A stretch of 45,157 bases of DNA, from assembly GCA_003551905.1 (NCBI GenBank), contig PUNT01000193.1:1-45157 (forward strand). The letters are read 5' to 3'. Source of the stretch: Halanaerobiales bacterium. Its GTDB lineage: Bacteria > Bacillota > Halanaerobiia > B1SED10-174. Below the pieces are notes generated by a model. It saw only the letters and a program-made list of their open reading frames with translations. It ran no database searches and had not been told where the DNA came from. The position numbers and the translations under genes are program-made. Below are positions 36,964 through 45,157 of the stretch, piece after piece. Each line of letters starts with the position of its first letter. Position 1 is the stretch's first letter.

Positions 36964-37521
36964 ATGAAGGCTACGGGCATTGTCAGGCGCATCGACGATC
37001 TAGGTCGAGTAGTTATACCCAAAGAAATAAGGAGAACCATGCGTATTAGAGAAGGAGAACCTCTGGAAATATTCGTAGATCGAGAAGGAGAAGTCATTTT
37101 AAAGAAGTACTCTCCAATAGGAGAACTGGGTGAATTTGCCCAGGAATATGTAGATGTGCTAGCTGAATCTACAGGTCACATTGCCTGTGTCCTGGATCGG
37201 GATGTGGCCATTGCCGTGGCTGGTGCCCCTAAAAAAGAATATCTGGAAAAACCCATCAGTCCAGTGGCAGAAAGGGTGATGAAGGAAAGGAAAGCAGTAG
37301 TAATTAATGATCCCAAAACTCATCCTTTTTGTGAGGGGTGTGGTGATGATGACCGGGACTGCAAGTTTTCCTCCGCTGTTCTTGCTCCCATAATTGCTGA
37401 AGGAGATCCTCTGGGAGTTGTTATCCTGACATCTACCAAACCAGGTGTTAATATGGGGGACCTTGAAACGAAGTTGGTCACCACAGCTGCAGGATTTCTA
37501 GCCCGTCAAATGGAGCAGTAG
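36964..37521 (+). CDS. spoVT: Stage V sporulation protein T (AbrB-type HTH + GAF)
   Basis: 'MKATGIVRRIDDLGRVVIPKEIRRTMRIREGEPLEIFVDREGEVILKKYSPI'; start at ATG 36964 by homology. Confidence 0.97.
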   Translation: MKATGIVRRIDDLGRVVIPKEIRRTMRIREGEPLEIFVDREGEVILKKYSPIGELGEFAQEYVDVLAESTGHIACVLDRDVAIAVAGAPKKEYLEKPISPVAERVMKERKAVVINDPKTHPFCEGCGDDDRDCKFSSAVLAPIIAEGDPLGVVILTSTKPGVNMGDLETKLVTTAAGFLARQMEQ

Positions 37522-37557
37522 AAGGCCCGTGAAAAAACGGCCTCGGGCTTTTTTTTG
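37522..37557 (+). terminator. Rho-independent terminator after spoVT
   Basis: aaGGCCCGtgaaaaaacggcctCGGGCttttttttg. Confidence 0.7.
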
Positions 37558-37616
37558 TTAGTTATAATAGCATAGTATAAAAAATATAAATAGGGGTAGA
37601 GGGGGGGCGAGGAAAT

Positions 37617-39170
37617 GTGAAGGGGTCATTTCTTAGAGGCACCCTGATGCTGGCTTTAGCTGGGTTTATTTCCCGAGGTGTTGGAGCCATTTATCGTATC
37701 CTTCTACCCCGTTTTATAGGAGCAGAAGGAGTAGGCCTTTTTCATATGGCCTACTATGTTTATGCGCTGGCCTTATTTCTGATGATGCCCGGCATTCCCC
37801 TGGCCATGTCCCGGCTCATTGCCCGGGCCGAGAGCAGGGGACTTTCAGGTGATCTGAAAAAAATACTGCAGGCAGCTTTTTTGATCCTCTTGATTATGGG
37901 TGTTATCCTGGCTTTTGCTGTTTATCTGGGAGCAGATAAAATAGCCCGGGTGTTTTTTAATGATCCCCGGGTGGCGTTTCCTCTCATGGCAGTGGCGCCG
38001 GCCCTCTTTTTTGTATCCCTTATAGCATTTTTCCGGGGCTACTTCCAGGGTATGAACACCATGATTCCAACTGCCCTGTCTCAGGTGGTTGAGCAGGTTG
38101 CCCGAATTGTGGTCATGCTTCTACTCCTTTACTATATACTGGAAGGACCGGTGCAGGGCTTGGCAGCTGGTGCAGCTTTGGCTACAGTATGTGGGGAGTT
38201 TGCCGGTCTAATCTGTATCATGGCCTATTTTCTCCGGAACTGGCCTCATAAATGGTGGAGATCCAGAGAGGCAGCCATCAGTTTGACTGCTGCCTGTAGA
38301 GAAATATTTAGCCATGCCCTGCCTCTGGGACTGGGGGCTCTGGCAATTCCCCTAATTGGTCTTCTCAACTCAGCCATCATTCCCAGACGACTCCAGACCC
38401 TGGGTTATACTTCTGCTGAAGCTACTGCACTCTTTGGCCAGTTCTCCGGCATGGCCATGGTACTGTTCTTTTTCCCATTAATCCTCACAACAGCATTAGC
38501 TATTAGCCTGGTGCCGGAGGTATCCCAGGCTCTGGCCCGGGGAGATATTAGTCGTATACAGAGGAGAACCAATCGGGCCATTACCCTGACAATGCAAACT
38601 ACAATTCCAGCTGCTGTAGGCTATATTGTCCTGGGGAGGGACATATGTGAGTTACTGTTTGGGTATCCCCTGGCAGGAGAAATCCTGGCTTATCTGGCTC
38701 CTTCCCTAATGTTTATTGGGTTACAGCTGGCTCTTTCTGGTGTTCTGCAAGGGATGGGTTATGTGAGCATTCCGGTGCAGAATTTGGTAATAGGGGCGGT
38801 GGTCAACGGCATATTGACCTATATTCTTACCGCTCAGGTGGGCATAATAGGAGCAGGACTTGCTACTGCTACAGGTTTCACCCTGGCTGGCATATTGAAT
38901 GTTATCTCTACAGGTAGAATTATAGGATTATCAGTGGATGCGAGAAAACAGCTTATCCTGCCCCTGACCGGCAGCTTTTCCATGGGGTTTTTGGTTATGG
39001 GAACTAATCTTCTCCTGCAGCCCCTGGGAATGATCCTGTGTACACTTGTACCCATTGCTGCAGGAGGATTCTATTATTTTTTCTTCATGCTGTTCTTTAG
39101 AGGATTTGAGCCTGCAGATATAGAATTAATTCCTTTGATTGGCAGTAAGCTGGTAAGCTGGATTCAATAG
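37617..39170 (+). CDS. spoVB: SpoVB/MVF-family polysaccharide flippase
   Basis: 14-TM-like; 'GTLMLALAGFISRGVGAIYRILLPRFIGAEGVGLFHMAYYVY'; directly downstream of spoVT. Confidence 0.85.
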   Translation: MKGSFLRGTLMLALAGFISRGVGAIYRILLPRFIGAEGVGLFHMAYYVYALALFLMMPGIPLAMSRLIARAESRGLSGDLKKILQAAFLILLIMGVILAFAVYLGADKIARVFFNDPRVAFPLMAVAPALFFVSLIAFFRGYFQGMNTMIPTALSQVVEQVARIVVMLLLLYYILEGPVQGLAAGAALATVCGEFAGLICIMAYFLRNWPHKWWRSREAAISLTAACREIFSHALPLGLGALAIPLIGLLNSAIIPRRLQTLGYTSAEATALFGQFSGMAMVLFFFPLILTTALAISLVPEVSQALARGDISRIQRRTNRAITLTMQTTIPAAVGYIVLGRDICELLFGYPLAGEILAYLAPSLMFIGLQLALSGVLQGMGYVSIPVQNLVIGAVVNGILTYILTAQVGIIGAGLATATGFTLAGILNVISTGRIIGLSVDARKQLILPLTGSFSMGFLVMGTNLLLQPLGMILCTLVPIAAGGFYYFFFMLFFRGFEPADIELIPLIGSKLVSWIQ

Positions 39171-39181
39171 GAGGCAATTGA

Positions 39182-40804
39182 ATGGGCAATGGTGATAAAG
39201 CCGGTAAATTTTTACGAGGAGCAGCAATTCTTTCCATTGCCGGTCTTTTAAGCAAATTCATCGGTTCCATTTACAGGGTAATTCTGACCCGCCTCATGGG
39301 GGCTGAAGGGATAGGTCTTTTCGAACTGGCCTATCCGGTTTATGTTACACTCCTCACAGTTTCTCGATCCGGCATCCCGGTGGCCTTAGCCCAGCTTGTT
39401 GCCCGCAGTCAGGCCACGGACAAAGAGGATGAACATCTTAGAATATTCAGGACAGCCCGGTTTTTGAGTGTGTTGATAGGTCTCTTCTTCACCCTGGCCA
39501 TGATTTTTGGTAGTAAAGGCTTGATCAGGATTTTAGGTTGGGATCCTAGAGCCCTCCCTTCTCTTTTAGCCATTGCGCCGGCCATTTTCTTCGTATCCAT
39601 AATGGCTGCATATAGAGGTTATTTTCAAGGTTTTCAGAGGATGGGACCCACTGGTGTATCCCAGGTTGTAGAACAGGCGGTGAGAATGGTCACTATGCTG
39701 ATTCTGGTAATTCTGCTCCTGCCCATGGGTGTTGAGTATGCTGCCGGTGGGGCCACTTTTGGTGCAGTAACTGGGGCTGTGGCAGGGCTTGGGGTTATGC
39801 TTTATTTCTTTAGAAAAAGTGGACATGCTCCCCATGGGCTGGGTATACCCCGACAGCAAGAAGTCAGGGATAGGGGCCCTAAGATTGCCAGAGTCGCCCT
39901 GCCTGTTACTTTCGGTGCCCTGGTATTTCCCTTAATGCGCCTGGTTGATGCTGTAATAATTCCGTCTCGTTTGCAGGTGGCAGGGTGGTCCATAACAGAA
40001 GCTACACCTCTCTATGGTACCCTGGCCTCAGCCCTGGTACTGGTTAATTTCCCCACCATACTGACTGTGGCCCTGGCTGCCAGTCTGGTGCCGGCGATTG
40101 CCCATGTTCATGAAAGGGGTAACAGGGAGGAACTCAGTGGCCGGATCAATACTGCCCTGAGGGTTTCAGTCATAGTTGGCCTTCCTGCAGCAGTGGGACT
40201 CTTTGTGATGGCAGAACCTCTTTCCAAAATTATATTCGATCTGCCTGAGGCAGCCGTTCCACTGGTTATTGTCAGCTGGGGAGTTCTTTTCATGGGGGTG
40301 CAGCAGACGACTTCCGGTATATTACAGGGAGCTGGTCTGGTCCGTTGGCCAGCAGTAAATCTCTTCTGGGGAGCGGCCCTCAATGGGGTGATCAACTTTT
40401 TTCTTACTGCCCAGCCCTACTGGGGAATCAGAGGTGCTGCACTGGGAACAACAATGGGATTTGCCCTGGCAGCCATACTCAATCTTTTTGTGCTGGTCAG
40501 AAAGCTGAAACCAACCCTTTCTTTCAACATTATTTTTCCTGCAATGGGCGCGGCACTGGGCATGGGATTACTCATAAATCCCATATTACATTTATGGCAG
40601 CAAGTATTGCAGGTGCCCCCGGATGTGGTGGAGGGGTTTATGTATGTTCTGGCAGTTCTTCTCACTGTAGTATGTGGGGCTCTTATATTTTTCCTCTTGC
40701 TGCTGTTTGCAGGAGGAGTTACTGAGGACGAAATCAGGGCTATTCCCAGGCATGGAGACAGGTGGGCAGAAGTTTACAACAGGCTGAGAAAGGGCAGGAG
40801 GTGA
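39182..40804 (+). CDS. Second SpoVB/MVF-family polysaccharide flippase (tandem paralogue)
   Basis: 'GAAILSIAGLLSKFIGSIYRVILTRLMGAEGIGLFELAYPVY' parallel to previous CDS. Confidence 0.85.
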   Translation: MGNGDKAGKFLRGAAILSIAGLLSKFIGSIYRVILTRLMGAEGIGLFELAYPVYVTLLTVSRSGIPVALAQLVARSQATDKEDEHLRIFRTARFLSVLIGLFFTLAMIFGSKGLIRILGWDPRALPSLLAIAPAIFFVSIMAAYRGYFQGFQRMGPTGVSQVVEQAVRMVTMLILVILLLPMGVEYAAGGATFGAVTGAVAGLGVMLYFFRKSGHAPHGLGIPRQQEVRDRGPKIARVALPVTFGALVFPLMRLVDAVIIPSRLQVAGWSITEATPLYGTLASALVLVNFPTILTVALAASLVPAIAHVHERGNREELSGRINTALRVSVIVGLPAAVGLFVMAEPLSKIIFDLPEAAVPLVIVSWGVLFMGVQQTTSGILQGAGLVRWPAVNLFWGAALNGVINFFLTAQPYWGIRGAALGTTMGFALAAILNLFVLVRKLKPTLSFNIIFPAMGAALGMGLLINPILHLWQQVLQVPPDVVEGFMYVLAVLLTVVCGALIFFLLLLFAGGVTEDEIRAIPRHGDRWAEVYNRLRKGRR

Positions 40805-40808
40805 TACA

Positions 40809-41621
40809 GTGCTGGAAGGGGAAAACAAGGAACCAGAATTTGAAAAGAGGGTTTGTGAGGAGCTGCTGGAATTGTTAGAGGTAATGGAGACGTTGCGAAG
40901 CCCTCGTGGCTGCCCATGGGATGGAGAGCAGGATCATGAAAGCCTTTCTCCCTATCTGCTCCAGGAAGCATATGAAGTGATTGAAGCCATAGAAAGTGAA
41001 GATGAAGCCCGACTCCGGGAGGAACTGGGAGATCTACTGCTTCAGGTCGTGTTTCACGGGCAGATTGCCCGAGAGAAGAAAAGTTTTGATTTTTCCCACA
41101 TATGCCGGAGTATCAAGAAAAAACTCATAAAGAGACATCCCCACGTTTTTGGAGAACTTTCTGTTAAACAGGCCGGTGAAGTAATTAAGAACTGGGAGGC
41201 TATCAAGAGAAGAGAGAAGAAAGAGAGAAAGAGCCTCCTGGATGGAGTTTCCAAAGCTCAGCCAGCCCTGTTAGAAGCCAGTGAACTGCAGGTAAGAGCA
41301 GCTGCAGTGGGCTTTGATTGGCCAGATTACCGAGGGGCTCTGGCCAAGCTGGAGGAGGAGCTGACAGAATTAAAAGAAGTGCTGGAAAATGAACCTGGGA
41401 AAGTGTCTGAGGAAATTGGTGATTTGCTATTTGCTGCAGTGAATGTTGCCAGGTTAATGGGTATTGATGGGGAAATGGCTTTACGCAGTACCAACAATAA
41501 ATTCAGGAAAAGGTTTAAAAGAATTGAAAGTGAATTAAGTAAAAAGGGACGTGATATTGAAAGAGCATCCCTGGCAGAAATGGACTCAATTTGGGAAGAT
41601 AGCAAGGAGGAGAAGGAGTGA
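40809..41621 (+). CDS. mazG: Nucleoside triphosphate pyrophosphohydrolase MazG
   Basis: GTG start; 'LRSPRGCPWDGEQDHESLSPYLLQEAYEVIEAIE', 'LREELGDLLLQVVFHGQIA', second EELxE...EEIGDLLFAAVN. Confidence 0.96.
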   Translation: MLEGENKEPEFEKRVCEELLELLEVMETLRSPRGCPWDGEQDHESLSPYLLQEAYEVIEAIESEDEARLREELGDLLLQVVFHGQIAREKKSFDFSHICRSIKKKLIKRHPHVFGELSVKQAGEVIKNWEAIKRREKKERKSLLDGVSKAQPALLEASELQVRAAAVGFDWPDYRGALAKLEEELTELKEVLENEPGKVSEEIGDLLFAAVNVARLMGIDGEMALRSTNNKFRKRFKRIESELSKKGRDIERASLAEMDSIWEDSKEEKE

Positions 41622-42778
41622 AAAGTTTTTTTCCTGGTTTTTTACTGCTGGTTTTTTTAGTTATAGTCCCGTTTCAGCCGGTTCTGGCTGTGGATATTGA
41701 TTTGCCAGGAGAATCAGCGTTACTTTTATGTGGTGAGACCGGGCAGATCCTATATGAAAAGGATCCCCACATGATTGTGGAGCCGGCCAGCATTACCAAG
41801 ATAATGTCCATGATTTTAGTTCAGGAGGCCATTGAAAGAGGCGAAGTCTCCATGGACGATATGGTTACAGTGAGCAGATATGCACAGTCCATGGGGGGCT
41901 CGCAGATTTATCTGCATGCTGGCGAACAGGTGAGCGTGCGAGATCTTATGCTGGCTGTTGCCATAAGTTCAGGCAATGATGCTACTGTTGCCCTGGCAGA
42001 GCATGTGGCAGGGTCTGAGGATGCCTTTGTCAGACTGATGAATCGCCGGGCCCAGGAACTGGGCATGGAAAACACAGTTTTCTCCAATTCTACCGGTTTA
42101 CCTCCTGAGCACGGAGAGCATCACACCACAGCTTATGACATCGGTCTTATGAGCCTGGAATTTATTCAACACCCTGAGCTTCTGGAAAAGACCAAAATAT
42201 GGTTAGATTACCTGGACCTTCCGGGTCGGCAGGCCATGCTGGTTAATTTCAATAGACTGGTGCGTTTCTACCCCGGAGTGGATGGCATTAAAACCGGCCA
42301 TACCACCACAGCCGGTTACTGTATTGCTGCAACTGCTGAACGAGATGATCGTCGCTTTATTGCAGTAATCATGAAGATGGAGTCAGAAGATGAACGCATG
42401 GAGGCAACAAGACAATTCCTTGATTTTGCCTTCCGGGCATATATCAGGGAGATGGTGGTAAAAGAAGGAGAGAAGGTTAGGAAACTGGAAATTCCAACAG
42501 CTCGTCATCCTGAAGTAGAGGTTTTCGCCGGAACCACCCTGGCTCCCTATATTCGCAGGGGGGGAGAGCCGGTTACAAAAGAGATTGAAATTGATGAGGA
42601 ACTGGAAGCACCTTTAAAGGCAGGACAGGTTGTTGGCACAATTCGTGCCTATCAAAAGGAGATGTTTTTAGGGGAAATTGATATAGTTGTCAAGGAGGAC
42701 ACTCCCCGAGCTGGTTTCTTATCCATACTATGGCGACGATTTGTCAATTTCCTGATGAATTTATTAGCACCAAGGTGA
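41618..42778 (+). CDS. dacF: D-alanyl-D-alanine carboxypeptidase (DacF-like)
   Basis: GTG start; SxxK 'EPASITKIMSMI', SGN 'SSGNDATVALAEH', KTG 'VDGIKTGHTTTAGYC'. Confidence 0.9.
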   Translation: MKSFFPGFLLLVFLVIVPFQPVLAVDIDLPGESALLLCGETGQILYEKDPHMIVEPASITKIMSMILVQEAIERGEVSMDDMVTVSRYAQSMGGSQIYLHAGEQVSVRDLMLAVAISSGNDATVALAEHVAGSEDAFVRLMNRRAQELGMENTVFSNSTGLPPEHGEHHTTAYDIGLMSLEFIQHPELLEKTKIWLDYLDLPGRQAMLVNFNRLVRFYPGVDGIKTGHTTTAGYCIAATAERDDRRFIAVIMKMESEDERMEATRQFLDFAFRAYIREMVVKEGEKVRKLEIPTARHPEVEVFAGTTLAPYIRRGGEPVTKEIEIDEELEAPLKAGQVVGTIRAYQKEMFLGEIDIVVKEDTPRAGFLSILWRRFVNFLMNLLAPR

Positions 42779-42801
42779 GCCGGGTAATCCCCGGCTTTTT
42801 T
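42778..42801 (+). terminator. Rho-independent terminator
   Basis: AGCCGGG-taatc-CCCGGCT-TTTTT. Confidence 0.8.
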
Positions 42802-42868
42802 GTTAGCAGCAGGGAATAAAGAGCTGATTTTATTGGCATGATAGGATTGAGGAGGTCCTGCTGCGGTC

Positions 42869-43789
42869 ATGAAAAAAACTGCCCTTTTACTTCTGGTAGT
42901 CTTATTGTTCAGTGGATGCAATATTGTGCGTATTGCTGGCATGGCAGATTCTTTTCCCCTGGATGAGGAGCCAAGAATCATTGTTGATCTGCCAGATGGT
43001 GGAGAGGAAAGCATGTTACTTGAAGAGTATGTAGCTGGCGTTGTAGCCGGGGAAATGAAGCCGGACTGGCATCCCAATGCTTATGCCGCCCAGGCAATAA
43101 TAGCCAGAACCTTTGCTCTGGCCTATCTGGAAGAGAATGATACGGATACCATAAGTGGTGATTTTGCTGAAGCCCAGGCTTTCAAACCAGAGCAGGTCAC
43201 CCCTGTTATCAGGGATGCTGTTGCCAGAACCAGGGGGCAGGTGGTATCATATAATGGAGAATATATTTCTGCCTGGTTTCATTCGCATGCTGGAGGGAGA
43301 ACTACCAGCGCTCAGGTGGGACTGGACTATCAGGACGATGAGCCACCATATGTTCAGAGTGTTTCGTCTCCTGACTTCATTGCCCCTGATAATGTGAATA
43401 ACTGGCAGGTTAGTTTTACCCAGGAAGAAATAATGGAGGCTGTCAAAAGCGTTTCCGGAGATGCTGTAGGCACCGTGGAGAGAATAGTGCCAGTGAATAT
43501 CAATGTATGCGGGCGGCCGGAACAGCTCAGAATAGAGGGGAGTGCAGGTAGTACGGTAGTTTCAGCTCCTAACTTCCGCAATGAAATAGGTTCTGAAGAA
43601 TTGAAATCCACCATGTTTGCAGAAATAGCCAGGCAGGATGAAGGGTTTATCTTTACCGGAACCGGTTTTGGTCACGGGGTCGGGCTCAGCCAGTGGGGGG
43701 CTTTGGCCATGGCCCGGCGGGGAAATACACCCCAGGATATAATACGCTATTACTATCGAGGGATAAGAATCACCCGGTTATATGATTAA
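42869..43789 (+). CDS. spoIID: SpoIID/LytB-family lytic transglycosylase, predicted lipoprotein
   Basis: Lipobox LLFSGC; 'LEEYVAGVVAGEMKPDWHPNAYAAQAIIARTFAL', 'GFGHGVGLSQWGALAMARRG'. Confidence 0.85.
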   Translation: MKKTALLLLVVLLFSGCNIVRIAGMADSFPLDEEPRIIVDLPDGGEESMLLEEYVAGVVAGEMKPDWHPNAYAAQAIIARTFALAYLEENDTDTISGDFAEAQAFKPEQVTPVIRDAVARTRGQVVSYNGEYISAWFHSHAGGRTTSAQVGLDYQDDEPPYVQSVSSPDFIAPDNVNNWQVSFTQEEIMEAVKSVSGDAVGTVERIVPVNINVCGRPEQLRIEGSAGSTVVSAPNFRNEIGSEELKSTMFAEIARQDEGFIFTGTGFGHGVGLSQWGALAMARRGNTPQDIIRYYYRGIRITRLYD

Positions 43790-43852
43790 TTAGAGGACAA
43801 ATTAATGGTTTTGTCGAAATATTCATTAATGCAAAGAAGGGAGGGGATTCTT

Positions 43853-44368
43853 GTGGCTAATTGGGAAAGCGTAAAAAGGACCGCCAGGAGATTCTTTAGT
43901 AAGTCCAAGGTTAGAACTGAAGAGGCACTCCAGATCACCCAGTTAAACCAACGTCTTCGGACGCTACGCAATGAGCGAGATGAAGGGATAAAAAAGCTGG
44001 GTGAAGAAGCGTATAAATACTGGCAGGATGGGGCCTTGCAGCTACCTGCTCTGGAGGAGTTATGCCTTCTGGTTAAGGGAAAAGAGGAAGAAATACAGAA
44101 AACTGAATATGAGAAGGAAGAAGTTCGGCGGACTTATGCGCAAAAAATAGAAGAATTTGAGGAAACTGAAAAAGTTAAGCCTGAGGAGCCTGTAGAAGAA
44201 GAGGAACCTATTACCAAAGAAGAGGAATCCATTATAGAAAAGGAACCATCAGAAGAAGAGCCTGAAAGGGAAGAGGAAGAAAAAGCAGATGAAATGCCGG
44301 ATAAAAAAACTGACATATGGCAGCAGCAGAAAACTGAGGAAGATGACAGCTACAGGGAAAAAGAATAG
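43853..44368 (+). CDS. Hypothetical protein: basic N-terminus, coiled coil, Glu-rich C-terminal tail
   Basis: GTG 43853 preceded by ggaggggatt; 'ANWESVKRTARRFFSKSKVRTEEALQITQLNQRLRTLRNERDEGIKKLGEEAY' then acidic tail. Confidence 0.65.
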   Translation: MANWESVKRTARRFFSKSKVRTEEALQITQLNQRLRTLRNERDEGIKKLGEEAYKYWQDGALQLPALEELCLLVKGKEEEIQKTEYEKEEVRRTYAQKIEEFEETEKVKPEEPVEEEEPITKEEESIIEKEPSEEEPEREEEEKADEMPDKKTDIWQQQKTEEDDSYREKE

Positions 44369-44392
44369 CTTGAATCCATTTACAGTCAATTG

Positions 44393-44438
44393 ATGCCGCC
44401 CGGGAGTGCATATAGGGACTACAGGGCGGTATTTTTTC
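44393..44438 (+). terminator. Rho-independent terminator
   Basis: ATGCCGCCC ... GGGCGGTAT TTTTT. Confidence 0.65.
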
Positions 44439-44561
44439 CTGGAAAGCCAGAGAATTTATGTATACTGGGGAAAGCTGATTCTCCGGATACTTGATTTTTG
44501 CCCCGGCTTAACATATAATATTAGAGAACGTCAGCTGGGGTAAAAAATCAGAAGTTCATCG

Positions 44562-44590
44562 TTGACAAGAAAAACTTGAGCAGGTATAAT
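44562..44590 (+). promoter_or_regulatory. Consensus SigA promoter of tRNA operon
   Basis: TTGACA (44562-67) N17 TATAAT (44585-90), exact consensus. Confidence 0.9.
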
Positions 44591-44608
44591 AAGAAGCGCA
44601 CACCACAT

Positions 44609-44683
44609 TGGGGTGTCGCCAAGCGGTAAGGCAAAGGACTTTGGATCCTTTACGCGCAGGTTCGAATCCTGCCACCCCAGCCA
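44609..44683 (+). tRNA. tRNA-Gln(TTG)
   Basis: Acceptor TGGGGTG/CACCCCA, anticodon TTG, encoded CCA. Confidence 0.95.
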
Positions 44684-44686
44684 TGT

Positions 44687-44762
44687 GGGCCATTAGCTCA
44701 GTTGGCAGAGCACCTGACTTTTAATCAGGGTGTCCCAGGTTCGAATCCTGGATGGCTCACCA
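44687..44762 (+). tRNA. tRNA-Lys(TTT)
   Basis: Acceptor GGGCCAT/ATGGCTC (one G-T), anticodon loop CTTTTAA, encoded CCA. Confidence 0.95.
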
Positions 44763-44765
44763 TAC

Positions 44766-44842
<77 letters not shown>

Positions 44843-44861
44843 ATTTTTCTTTAAATCAGGC

Positions 44862-44955
44862 GGAGAGATACCCAAGTTGGCTGAAGGGGCGGGTTTGCTA
44901 AACCTGTAGTAGGGGGTTACCCCTAGCGAGGGTTCGAATCCCTCTCTCTCCGCCA
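44862..44955 (+). tRNA. tRNA-Ser(GCT)
   Basis: Class II variable arm, acceptor GGAGAGA/TCTCTCC, anticodon GCT, encoded CCA. Confidence 0.95.
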
Positions 44956-44958
44956 TCT

Positions 44959-45034
44959 GCCCCCATCGTCTAGTGGACTAGGACACTGGCCTTTCACGCC
45001 GGCGGCAGGGGTTCAAATCCCCTTGGGGGTGCCA
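44959..45034 (+). tRNA. tRNA-Glu(TTC)
   Basis: Acceptor GCCCCCA/TGGGGGT, anticodon TTC, encoded CCA. Confidence 0.95.
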
Positions 45035-45037
45035 TAT

Positions 45038-45113
45038 GGGCGGATAGCTCAGTTGGGAGAGCACCTGCCTTACAAGCAGGGGGTCACAGGTTCAAGTCCT
45101 GTTTCGCCAACCA
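45038..45113 (+). tRNA. tRNA-Val(TAC) with G1xA72 acceptor mismatch
   Basis: GGGCGGA vs TTCGCCA (first pair mismatched), anticodon loop CTTACAA, encoded CCA. Confidence 0.9.
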
Positions 45114-45125
45114 TCTTTAAGAAGC

Positions 45126-45157
45126 GGAGCTGTAGCGAAGTGGCTCAACGCGCCGGC
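45126..45157 (+). tRNA. Truncated tRNA (isotype unresolved) running off the window
   Basis: GGAGCTG-TA-GCG..CGC-G-CCGGC fits acceptor, D-arm and start of anticodon stem. Confidence 0.6.

Overview
This 45-kb window looks like a chromosomal segment from a spore-forming Firmicute (Clostridia-like). It contains the C-terminal part of a glycosyltransferase cluster and lnt. Next is a minus-strand TetR / two TolC-family / HlyD-type adaptor / LolD-MacB-type ABC export operon. A CAP-domain protein is followed by a cluster of four SPOCS (DUF3794)-domain proteins: single-domain, five-repeat, TM-anchored three-repeat, and three-repeat plus LysM. Then come a Ca2+/H+ exchanger, cyanophycinase + cyanophycin synthetase, ispE, a MobA-like nucleotidyltransferase, an internally duplicated P-loop ATPase, glnA, an ECF S component + AIR-synthase-like pair, and the spoVG-glmU-ctc-pth-mfd-spoVT-spoVB(x2)-mazG-dacF-spoIID region. 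The window ends in a tRNA array (Gln, Lys, fMet, Ser, Glu, Val, plus one truncated tRNA). The strongest candidate for an under-described system is the SPOCS-repeat cluster. Three of its four proteins lack LysM and share a conserved FFxGxDxxxxHQxE motif. All four genes, and an unannotated 39-aa lysine-rich microprotein next to them, are preceded by AC-N16/17-CATANNNT(A/G) elements resembling mother-cell SigK promoters. Secondary points are a full outer-membrane-factor gene next to a barrel-less paralogue with lnt (suggesting a diderm spore former), a perfect SigA promoter with a TetR-type operator at its start site, a glmU leader with a possible terminator/RBS switch, and two unusual tRNAs. All calls come from reading sequence and motifs; no database search was run.
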